A model generated the notes under the pieces. The model did not search any database and had not been told where the DNA came from. It saw nothing but the letters and a program-made list of their open reading frames with translations. Below, in pieces: positions 8,375 to 15,545 of a stretch of DNA of 43,627 nt (the stretch's first letter is position 1; each line of letters starts with the position of its first letter). Where the stretch lies: contig JAVKIA010000012.1 in NCBI GenBank assembly GCA_031459715.1, positions 25,267 through 68,893 on the forward strand. Reading direction: 5' to 3'. This DNA is from Armatimonadota bacterium (lineage in GTDB: Bacteria > Sysuimicrobiota > Sysuimicrobiia > Sysuimicrobiales > Humicultoraceae). Position numbers and translations under genes: made by a program.

Positions 8375-9574
8375 TCAGCCCTCTGCAGGAGCCAGGGCCA
8401 CCTCCCGCCAGGCGGCCAGCAGGGCGGCGGCGATGGCGTCTACCTCCTGCTCGGAGTGCGCCGCGGTCACGGTGACGCGCAGGCGACTGGTGGACGGGGG
8501 CACCGCGGGCGGGACGATGGGCAGCACGAAGATGCCGCGCTCGTCCAGCAGGTGGGTCAGGTGCCACGCCCGCTCGTCGTCGCCAACGATCACCGGGATG
8601 ATGGGGGTGGGGTCGTCGCGCACCGAGATTCCCCCGGCCCGCAGCGCGCCACGCAGACGCCGGACGTGCGCCCGCAGGCGGGCCACCCGATGTGGCTCGG
8701 CCTCCATCACGTCCAGCGCGGCCATTACCGCCGCGGCGCTGGCCGGGGGTAGGGCCGCAGAGAATACGAATGCCCGCGAGGCGTGCTTGAGGAAGGTGAT
8801 CAGGTCGCGCCTCCCGGCGATGTACCCCCCGGCGGAGGGGATGCTCTTGGAGACGGAGCTCATCTTGATGTCGATGACCCCGGGCAGGCAGAAGTGTGCC
8901 TCGATGCCCTCGCCTCTTGGGCCGAGGACCCCCAGGGAGTGCGATTCGTCCACCATCAGCCAGGCCCCGTGGCGCCGGCAGATCTCGGTCAGGGCGGGCA
9001 GGTTGATGACGTCGCCGTCCATGCTGAAGACGGCGTCCACCACCACCAGCCGGCCGACCCCTTCGGGCACCCCTGCCAGGGCCCGGTCGAAGGCGGTCAT
9101 GTCGTTGTGTGGAACCCGGACGAACCGGGCTCCGGAGAGCAGACACCCGTCCACGATGCTGGCGTGGTTGAGCTTGTCGCAGATCACCACGTCGTTGCGC
9201 CCCACCAGCGCCGAGATGGCCGCGAAGTTGGCCAGGTAGCCGCTGGAGTAAAGGACACAGGCCTCGGCGCCCACGAAGCGGGCGATACGCTCCTCCGCCC
9301 GGTCGTGCAGATCGGTGTTGCCTGCTAGCAGCCGCACGCCGTGGGTCCCGGTGCCGTAGCAGGCCAGGGCCTCCTGCGCGGCCGCCGTGATCCGCGGGTC
9401 GCCCAGCAGCCCCAGGTAGGAGTAGGAGGATGCCAGCAGCATCCGCCGCCTGCCGATGGTCACGTGGGCGCCGTCGATGGCGGCCACGGGTTGGAGGTAT
9501 GGGTAGATCCCTCGCCTCTGGATACTCGCCACGCGGGTGGCGAGCTCGCTGATGCGTCTGCTGATTGGGTCCAC
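8375..9574 (-). CDS. Alpha-oxoamine synthase-family PLP enzyme (BioF/KBL/SPT-like)
   Basis: Enzymes of this family join an amino acid to an acyl-CoA or acyl-ACP with loss of CO2, giving an amino-ketone. Conserved points: H137 in CDKLNHASIVDG, D209 and H212 in VDESHSLGVLG, and the PLP lysine K243 in SSVSKSIPSAGGY. The lysine loop differs from the usual TFSKAxG form. Length (399) is normal. GTG 9574 is preceded by GGGAGG at seven bases. No other biotin genes are present, so BioF is not assumed; 2-amino-3-ketobutyrate CoA ligase and serine-palmitoyltransferase-like roles are equally open. It is divergent from a second enzyme of the same family. Confidence 0.85.
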   Translation of the reverse strand: MDPISRRISELATRVASIQRRGIYPYLQPVAAIDGAHVTIGRRRMLLASSYSYLGLLGDPRITAAAQEALACYGTGTHGVRLLAGNTDLHDRAEERIARFVGAEACVLYSSGYLANFAAISALVGRNDVVICDKLNHASIVDGCLLSGARFVRVPHNDMTAFDRALAGVPEGVGRLVVVDAVFSMDGDVINLPALTEICRRHGAWLMVDESHSLGVLGPRGEGIEAHFCLPGVIDIKMSSVSKSIPSAGGYIAGRRDLITFLKHASRAFVFSAALPPASAAAVMAALDVMEAEPHRVARLRAHVRRLRGALRAGGISVRDDPTPIIPVIVGDDERAWHLTHLLDERGIFVLPIVPPAVPPSTSRLRVTVTAAHSEQEVDAIAAALLAAWREVALAPAEG

Positions 9575-9771
9575 AGGCCGGCCTCCCGGGCGTCCTCAGC
9601 CCGAATGTGCGGGTGTTGTCCGATTCTCTCCGCGGCGGCGGGTCTCCCCCTGGCGCGCCGGAAGAATTCCGAAGGGAAAGAGCCGCCGGCGGTGCCGGCT
9701 GTCCGCGCGGACGCTGGAGCAGACAGGGATTTCTCCCCTGATCCCGTAGTGGTACGCGGGAGGAGAGGGCG
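9575..9771. promoter_or_regulatory. Divergent control region between two oxoamine-synthase genes
   Basis: This 197-base gap must hold the promoters of both flanking genes. It contains a perfect 12-base palindrome (GTCCGCGCGGAC, 9701-9712) and a CAGGG/CCCTG inverted repeat (9724-9740), either of which could be an operator or a leader hairpin. GGGAGGAGAGG just before 9772 is the ribosome site of the rightward gene. No confident -35/-10 pair was found. Confidence 0.4.
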
Positions 9772-10872
9772 ATGCCGCGGTACGTGATGGAGAGCGCTCC
9801 CGCCGCCGAGACCGTCATCAGCGGACAGCGCTACCTCTATTTCGGGGGGACCGGGTACTACACCCTGCAGAATCACCCCGCCGTGCTGCAGGCGGCGGCC
9901 GCGGCTCTGGCCCGCTACGGGATGCACCCGGCGACCAGTCGCGGCGGCTTCGGGACTACGCCGCTGTATGTCGCCCTGGAAGCCGCGGCCGCCAGGTTCT
10001 TCGGCAGCGAGGACGCGGCCTACATCGCCTCCGGCTACCTCTCCAACCTGGCGGCGCTGCAGGCGCTGGTGGGAGCGGCTGACTTCAGCGCCGTCTTCGT
10101 CGACCAGGGTTCCCACTACAGCTTGACCGACCTCCTCCCCGTCCTGGGGCTGCCCGTTGTGCCCTTCGCCCACCGGGACCCCGAGGACCTGCGCCGGGGG
10201 CTGCTCACTCACCTGCGGACGGGGCAGCGGGCCCTGATCGTCAGCGACGGCATCTTCCCCCTCATGGGGCACCTGGCGCCGCTGCCCGCCTACCTTGAGG
10301 TGGCCTCCGCCTACGATGCCGTGGTCTGGCTCGATGACTCCCACGGGGTGGGTGTGCTCGGCGAGAGGGGGCGGGGTACCTGCGAGCACTACGGCCTGGC
10401 ATCCGAGCGGGTGCTGTTCGGCGGCACCCTGAGCAAGGCCTTCGGCGCCTACGGGGGCATCATCCCCGGCAGGGGGCCCTTCGTCCGGGCGGTGCGCGCC
10501 GGCCACGTCATGACCGGGGCCACCTCGCCCACCTCTTCTGCGGCGGCTGCGGCCCTGGCGGGGATGGAGCTGCTGGAACAGCATCCGGAGTGGCGCATGC
10601 AGCTATGGGAGAACGCGCGGATGCTAAAGGCCGGCCTGCGCCGCCTGGGCCTGCCGGTGGAGGATACGCCGGTACCCATCGCCGCCTGGGCGCTGGGGTC
10701 GGCCCGGCAGATGGATGCGGTGCAGCAGGCGCTGATGGCCCGGGGCATCTGCATCCAGCGGGCCCACTACGTGGGCGCAGGCACCGCCGGGGTTCTGCGG
10801 GTGGTGGTCTTCTCCACGCACACGGCGGAGCAGATCGGCCGGCTGCTGGAGGAACTGCAGAGGGTGCTGTAG
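9772..10872 (+). CDS. Alpha-oxoamine synthase-family PLP enzyme, short form
   Basis: This is a second member of the BioF/KBL/SPT-like fold, clearly different from its divergent neighbour. H115 (QGSHYS), D188 and H191 (WLDDSHGVGVLGERG) and lysine K222 in the classical GGTLSKAFGAYGG loop are all present. At 366 residues it is about 30 shorter than usual because the N-terminal arm is missing. The ATG follows a strong GGGAGGAGAGGGCG site, so the short form looks genuine. Substrate unknown. A GC-rich hairpin (10950-10968) lies about 80 bases past its end. Confidence 0.83.
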   Translation: MPRYVMESAPAAETVISGQRYLYFGGTGYYTLQNHPAVLQAAAAALARYGMHPATSRGGFGTTPLYVALEAAAARFFGSEDAAYIASGYLSNLAALQALVGAADFSAVFVDQGSHYSLTDLLPVLGLPVVPFAHRDPEDLRRGLLTHLRTGQRALIVSDGIFPLMGHLAPLPAYLEVASAYDAVVWLDDSHGVGVLGERGRGTCEHYGLASERVLFGGTLSKAFGAYGGIIPGRGPFVRAVRAGHVMTGATSPTSSAAAAALAGMELLEQHPEWRMQLWENARMLKAGLRRLGLPVEDTPVPIAAWALGSARQMDAVQQALMARGICIQRAHYVGAGTAGVLRVVVFSTHTAEQIGRLLEELQRVL

Positions 10873-10949
10873 CGGCGGCCGTGGCGGCGTGTAGTGCGCC
10901 GACCATGGCGGATCCGTCGAAGGGAGGTGATGGTCGGGGGAGGATCGTC

Positions 10950-10968
10950 CACGGGCCAGGAGCCCGTG
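10950..10968 (+). terminator. Hairpin upstream of a peptide-binding-protein gene
   Basis: A perfect seven-base stem (CACGGGC/GCCCGTG) with a five-base loop lies between the PLP enzyme and the binding-protein gene. No T-run follows, so it may be a weak terminator or a leader structure of the downstream gene. Confidence 0.4.
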
Positions 10969-11001
10969 CCCACCGGGAATTGTCGGACACAGAGGAGGGT
11001 G

Positions 11002-12579
11002 ATGGCTGTGAGAGTCTTTGGCTGGATGTGGGCGGTCGTTCCGGTAGTGGTGGTGGCGTTGTTGGCCGCACCGCTGCCGGCGGGGTCCGCCCAGGCGACC
11101 CCGCAGGATGTGCTCATCTTCGGATCCACCAGCGACGTGGAGACCATGGACCCTCAGGTCACCGTGGACAACATCGCCTGGAGGGCCATCTACTACTGTT
11201 ACGACCGGCTCGTCCAGCTCAAGGGCGGCACCACGGAGGTGGCGCCCCAGCTGGCGGAGTCGTGGACCATCTCTCCCGACGGGAAGACCTTTACCTTCCG
11301 CCTGCGCCGTGGCGTGAAGTTCACCGACGGCACACCGCTGGACGCCAGGGCGGTGCAGTTCAGCTTCACTCGCTTGCTGAAGATGGGCAAGGGCGCCGCC
11401 GGCCTGTGGGACGGGATCCTGGACGCCAGTGGCATCACCGTGGTGAACCCCACGACCATCCGCTTCACCCTGAAGACCCCGTTCGCGCCCTTCCTGGGGT
11501 CGCTGGCCACCGACCAGGCCAGCATCGTCAGTCCGGGCGTGATGAAGCACGAGAGCGGAGGGGACATGGGGCAGGCCTGGCTGGCCGGAAACAGCGCCGG
11601 CAGCGGGCCGTTCCGCCTCAAGGAGTGGCGGCGTGGGGAGCGCCTGGTGCTGGAGCGCAACCCCACCTACTGGGGCCGCAAGCCGGCCCTGCGTCAGGTG
11701 ATCATCCGCAACATCCCCGACCCGGCGGTCCTGCGGGACCTGCTAGAGCGGGGAGAGGTGGACATGGGGGAGACGCTGACGGACGACCAGCTGGACGCAC
11801 TCAAGGGCAAGCCCGGCATCACCGTCTTCGAGGCGCCTTCATTCCTGGTGACCTACCTGTACCTGAACAACAAGAACCCCTACCTCTCCAAGGTAAAGGT
11901 CCGCCAGGCCATCTCCTACGCCATCGACTACGAAGGGATCATTCGCGGGGTGAAGAAAGGCCGGGCGGTGCAGATGCGCGGTCCCATCCCCCAGGGCATG
12001 GCGGGGCACGACAAGACGGTCTTCCAGTACACCCGCAATGTGGCCCGCGCCCGGCAGCTGCTGGCGGAGGCCGGCTACCCCCAGGGGTTCGAGCTCAGCC
12101 TGCTCATCGACCCGGGCATCCGGGAATGGGCGGACATCGCCACCATCGTCCAGGCCAACCTGGCGGAGGTGGGCATCAAGGTTAAGATCGAAGGGTTCGC
12201 CCGCCCTACCATGCGGGCCAAGCTGGACAAGGCGGACTTCGACATGGCCACGGGCTTCTGGACCCCCGACTATCCCGACGCGGACATGTTCACCTGGTTC
12301 TGGTTCTACTCCAAGAACGGCGGGCTGGCGGGAAACCGGTCCTTTTACGTCAACCCGCAGATGGACCGGCTGGTGGTGGCGCAGCGGCAGGAGACCGACC
12401 CGGCCAAGCGCCTGGCTCTCTTCCGGCAGATCCAGAAGATCGCCGTAGAGGACGCCGTCTACGTCTACCTGCACCAGGCCATCTACCGCATCCCCATGCG
12501 GGACCGCGTCCGGGGCTACGTCTACAACCCCATGCTGCTGTTCATGCCCAACTTCAACGGGATCTCCAAAGGGCCCTAG
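11002..12579 (+). CDS. ABC transporter substrate-binding protein, family 5 (peptide/nickel type)
   Basis: This extracytoplasmic binding protein would capture oligopeptides or a similar solute for the two permeases that follow. A signal peptide covers about residues 1-31 (hydrophobic core VVPVVVVALLAA, ending GSAQA). The family-5 features follow: DVETMDPQVT near residue 42, then AESWTISPDGKTFTFRLRRG near residue 88, and the central QAISYAIDY motif. Length 525 is normal. The frame opens at 10894, but ATG 11002 or GTG 11008 is preferred; GTG 11008 has better spacing to GAGGAGGG. A strong hairpin separates it from the permease gene. No ATPase genes accompany the cluster. Confidence 0.9.
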   Translation: MAVRVFGWMWAVVPVVVVALLAAPLPAGSAQATPQDVLIFGSTSDVETMDPQVTVDNIAWRAIYYCYDRLVQLKGGTTEVAPQLAESWTISPDGKTFTFRLRRGVKFTDGTPLDARAVQFSFTRLLKMGKGAAGLWDGILDASGITVVNPTTIRFTLKTPFAPFLGSLATDQASIVSPGVMKHESGGDMGQAWLAGNSAGSGPFRLKEWRRGERLVLERNPTYWGRKPALRQVIIRNIPDPAVLRDLLERGEVDMGETLTDDQLDALKGKPGITVFEAPSFLVTYLYLNNKNPYLSKVKVRQAISYAIDYEGIIRGVKKGRAVQMRGPIPQGMAGHDKTVFQYTRNVARARQLLAEAGYPQGFELSLLIDPGIREWADIATIVQANLAEVGIKVKIEGFARPTMRAKLDKADFDMATGFWTPDYPDADMFTWFWFYSKNGGLAGNRSFYVNPQMDRLVVAQRQETDPAKRLALFRQIQKIAVEDAVYVYLHQAIYRIPMRDRVRGYVYNPMLLFMPNFNGISKGP

Positions 12580-12593
12580 CCCATGCAGCGCCG

Positions 12594-12627
12594 GGTGGGG
12601 AGGGGCGGCGCGTCGCTCCTCCCCACC
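12594..12627 (+). terminator. Stem-loop between binding-protein and permease genes
   Basis: A perfect ten-base stem, GGTGGGGAGG (12594-12603) with CCTCCCCACC (12618-12627), lies in the 64-base gap after the binding-protein stop. It has no T-tract. Such intercistronic hairpins commonly protect the upstream mRNA or attenuate read-through, giving more binding protein than permease. The stem shares GGTGGGG/CCCCACC with those at 36378 and 42052. Confidence 0.65.
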
Positions 12628-12643
12628 TGAGCCGAGGGCGTTC

Positions 12644-13651
12644 ATGGCTCACTTTCTGGCACGCCGCCTCCTCCTGCAGTTCTTGGTCTTCGCCGGCGTG
12701 CTGGTCCTGACGTTCCTCATCTCCCACGTGGTCCCCGGGGATCCCGCGCTGCTGCGGGCAGGCCCCAAGGCCAGCGCCGAAACCATCGCCAAGATCCGGC
12801 ACGACATGGGGCTGGACCGGCCCCTGCCCATCCAGCTGGCCGTGTACGTCCGCGAGCTGCTGCGGGGCGATCTGGGCACTTCCATCCGCACACAGCGCCC
12901 GGTGATCACCGACATCGCCGAGCACTTCCCCGCCACCTTTGAGCTGACCACGCTCAGCCTCCTGGTGGTGGTGGCCGTGGGCATTCCCCTGGGCGTGCTC
13001 TCGGCGGTACGCAAGGACCGCCTGCCGGACCACTTCAGCCGGGTGGTGGCTATCTCCGGGGTTTCCCTGCCGGTGTTCTGGCTGGGCCTTGTGCTCATCT
13101 ACGTCTTCTTCGTCCGCCTGGGCTGGCTGCCGGGCACGGGGAGGCTGGACATGGGGGTAGACCCCCCGCCTCCCCTCACCGGTCTCTACCTGGTGGACTC
13201 CGTCGCGGCGCGGGACTGGGAGGCGCTGCGCAGCAGCGTGCGCCACCTGCTGCTGCCGGTGTTCCTCCTCTCCTATGTCTCTCTGGCCCCTGTGGTGCGG
13301 ATGGTGCGCTCCAGCATGCTGGAGGTCCTGGGCCAGGACTACATCCGCACCGCCCGGGCCAAGGGCCTGGCCGAGCGGCTTGTCCTTTACCGGCACGCCC
13401 TGCGCAACGCCCTCATCCCCACCCTGACGGTAATCGGGCTTTCCTACGGCACGCTCCTGCAGGGCGCCGTGGTCACCGAGACCATCTTCGCCTGGCCGGG
13501 CATGGCCTACTACGCGGTGGGCTCCATGACCTACCTGGACTACCCCGCGGTCATGGGCATTACGCTGGTCAGCGCCCTGATCTACACCACCGTCAACCTG
13601 GTCGTCGACCTACTCTACGGCGTGGTTGATCCGCGGATTCGGTATGACTGA
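12644..13651 (+). CDS. Dipeptide/oligopeptide ABC transporter permease, DppB family
   Basis: An inner-membrane permease of a Dpp/Opp-type importer. The 335-residue product has the classic N-terminus (LARRLLLQFLVFAGVLVLTFLISHVVPGDPA, spread over residues 4-34). The EAA-type loop is DYIRTARAKGLAERLVLYRHALRNALIPT near residues 230-258, and the family end LLYGVVDPRIRYD closes it. It follows the binding-protein gene after a hairpin and overlaps the next permease gene by eight bases, so the two are likely translated together. Confidence 0.93.
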   Translation: MAHFLARRLLLQFLVFAGVLVLTFLISHVVPGDPALLRAGPKASAETIAKIRHDMGLDRPLPIQLAVYVRELLRGDLGTSIRTQRPVITDIAEHFPATFELTTLSLLVVVAVGIPLGVLSAVRKDRLPDHFSRVVAISGVSLPVFWLGLVLIYVFFVRLGWLPGTGRLDMGVDPPPPLTGLYLVDSVAARDWEALRSSVRHLLLPVFLLSYVSLAPVVRMVRSSMLEVLGQDYIRTARAKGLAERLVLYRHALRNALIPTLTVIGLSYGTLLQGAVVTETIFAWPGMAYYAVGSMTYLDYPAVMGITLVSALIYTTVNLVVDLLYGVVDPRIRYD

Positions 13652-14543
13652 GGTCGCCCGCCCCGGGTCCGCCCGCTCCGCCTTCGACCTCAGGTTGCGG
13701 GGAGGGCTGGTGGGACGCTGGCTGCTCCGCCGCCCCCTCACCCTGGTGGGTGCCGGGATCGTGTTGCTGGTGAGCGGCACGGGGCTTTGGGCGCCGCTGC
13801 TGGCCCCCTATGACCCGCTGGCCATCAGCATCGCCGAGCGGCTGCAGCCCCTGAGCCTGGCGCATCCTCTGGGCACGGACCACCTGGGGCGAGACCTCCT
13901 CAGCCGCATCATTCATGGGGCCAGGGTCTCCATGGGGGTAGGGGTGAGCATCGCCGCCCTGGGGGCGTTAATCGGGACGGTGCTCGGCCTGCTGGCCGGC
14001 TTCCTGGGCGGAAAGGTCGACGAGGCCATCATGCGGGTCTGCGACATGTTCCTGGCCTTTCCCGCGCTCATCCTGGCCATGGCCCTGGCGGCGTCGCTGG
14101 GCCCCAGCCTGGGTAACACCATGCTGGCCTTGGTGATCATCTGGTGGCCCTGGTACGCCCGGATCATGCGGGGCCAGGTGCTGGCCCTGCGGGAGTCGGA
14201 GTACGTCATGGCGGCCAGGGCGCTGGGGGCGGGCACGGGGCGCCTCATGTTCCGGCACCTCCTGCCCAACGCCATTCCGCCCATCATCGTCCAGGCCACG
14301 CTGGACGTGGGCAACGCCATCCTCATTGCCTCCTCGCTGAGCTTCCTGGGGTTTGGCGCGCAGCCACCGGTCCCTGAGTGGGGAGCGATCACCAGCGAGG
14401 GGCGGACGTTCTTGCGCGACTACTGGTGGTACCCTACCTTTCCGGGACTGGCCATCATGGTTACCGTAATGGGCTTCAACCTGATGGGAGACGGGCTGCG
14501 CGACCTGCTGGACCCTCGGCTGCGGCGACAGGTCGGTGGATAG
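13644..14543 (+). CDS. Dipeptide/oligopeptide ABC transporter permease, DppC family
   Basis: This is the partner permease. An N-terminal OppC-type segment (first membrane helix about residues 31-55, then LAPYDPLAISI) leads to the HPLGTDHLGRDLLSRIIHGAR motif near residues 73-93. The EAA loop is ESEYVMAARALGAGTGRLMFRHLLPNAIPP near residues 190-220, and the end DLLDPRLRR is typical. A TTG at 13626 would lengthen it by six residues; ATG 13644, overlapping the upstream stop by eight bases, is preferred. It gives 299 residues. No DppD/DppF ATPase follows, so the transporter must borrow ATPases from elsewhere. Confidence 0.93.
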   Translation: MTEVARPGSARSAFDLRLRGGLVGRWLLRRPLTLVGAGIVLLVSGTGLWAPLLAPYDPLAISIAERLQPLSLAHPLGTDHLGRDLLSRIIHGARVSMGVGVSIAALGALIGTVLGLLAGFLGGKVDEAIMRVCDMFLAFPALILAMALAASLGPSLGNTMLALVIIWWPWYARIMRGQVLALRESEYVMAARALGAGTGRLMFRHLLPNAIPPIIVQATLDVGNAILIASSLSFLGFGAQPPVPEWGAITSEGRTFLRDYWWYPTFPGLAIMVTVMGFNLMGDGLRDLLDPRLRRQVGG

Positions 14544-14613
14544 CGGTGCCTGCCTGGCCTCTTCCGCAGGGGCCGGAGGGAGCCGGGGGCGCGCCCGTGC
14601 TGGCCCGTGCGGG

Positions 14614-14619
14614 TAGAAT
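14614..14619 (+). promoter_or_regulatory. Possible -10 box (TAGAAT) before a conserved unknown gene
   Basis: TAGAAT lies 25 bases before the GTG at 14645, in the gap that follows the permease gene. No good -35 box is seen at the right distance. A strong GTGAGGAGGAAA ribosome site follows. Confidence 0.35.
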
Positions 14620-14644
14620 GAAAGGAGAGGGGTGAGGAGGAAAG

Positions 14645-15463
14645 GTGTCCGTCTCCGTCCTGGACCGTCTGACCAGCACAGATCTGCGTTTCGTCGCCCA
14701 GACCCTGCTGCCTGAGGAAGACACCGAGCGGGCCGCCCGTCGCCTGCGCGCGGAGGAGGATCTGCTGGACCACCTGCTGGAGGACGACCGTCTCTTCCGC
14801 CGCCTCCTGGCCGAGGAGACGGCCATCGTCCGCGTCTCTCCCTGGCTGCTCTTCAGCGTCCTGGTGCGCCGGGTGCGTCGGGAGCTGCAGATGCTCCCCT
14901 ACACCGTGGAGCAGCACGGCGTGGAGCGGGTTGCCGTCTTCGACGCGGCGCGGGCTGGCGAGCTGCTGGCCGACCGGGAAATCCAGGATTACCTGGTGGC
15001 GATGCTCACCTCCTTCACCCGCACCGACAGCTTTCTGGTAGAGGTGGAGGAGGCGGGGCGCATCCGCCGCCGCCGCTTCAGCGACTTCAGCAGCGAGGAC
15101 ATGATCGCCCTGGCGGGGTTGATGCCTGAGGAGCTGCGCTTTCCCATCCTTCGGCGCATCGCCGACATCGCCCTCTTCCTCACCGGCATCTTTCCGGAGT
15201 ACGTTGCCCCTGCGTCCCGGGCGGGACTGACCCCCCGGCCCACCCGCCCCTGGCGGGTGCGGCGCACATTGGAGGAGCTGGAGGACGAAGGGCGGCGCTT
15301 CTACCGCCTGGCCGCGCGCCACGAGATGGCGCGGCGCACCAACATGAGCCGCACGCTGGAGACTCTGGCGGAGACCTTTCCCCTGGCGCGGAAGCCCCTC
15401 AACGTCATGGCCACCAAGTACATCGGCACCAGCCGGATGCTCCTCTTCGGCGCCCCCGCCTGA
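14645..15463 (+). CDS. Hypothetical cytoplasmic protein, 272 residues
   Basis: I do not recognise the family. The product is soluble, rich in Arg, Glu and Leu and probably mostly helical. Dense charged stretches occur near residues 20-60 (LLPEEDTERAARRLRAEEDL) and 205-250. There is no signal peptide, membrane helix, metal motif or nucleotide-binding loop. The GTG start has GAGGAGGAAAG directly upstream and a possible -10 before it, so expression as its own unit is likely. It lies 82 bases before the acyl-CoA synthetase gene on the same strand. Codon use resembles its neighbours. Confidence 0.75.
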   Translation: MSVSVLDRLTSTDLRFVAQTLLPEEDTERAARRLRAEEDLLDHLLEDDRLFRRLLAEETAIVRVSPWLLFSVLVRRVRRELQMLPYTVEQHGVERVAVFDAARAGELLADREIQDYLVAMLTSFTRTDSFLVEVEEAGRIRRRRFSDFSSEDMIALAGLMPEELRFPILRRIADIALFLTGIFPEYVAPASRAGLTPRPTRPWRVRRTLEELEDEGRRFYRLAARHEMARRTNMSRTLETLAETFPLARKPLNVMATKYIGTSRMLLFGAPA

Positions 15464-15545
15464 CCCCTTCCTCGCCAGCACAATCGGGCCGTCGCCCGAT
15501 ACCTGCAGCCCACGCGCCGCGTAGGCTGGAGGGTCGGGCGCTGCC

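Noticed and set aside
7590-9818. A 742-codon open frame on the minus strand
   Set aside because: It is antisense or frame-shadow of the CsgG-like and PLP-enzyme genes, with arginine/proline/glycine-rich text typical of GC-rich shadow frames and no domain.
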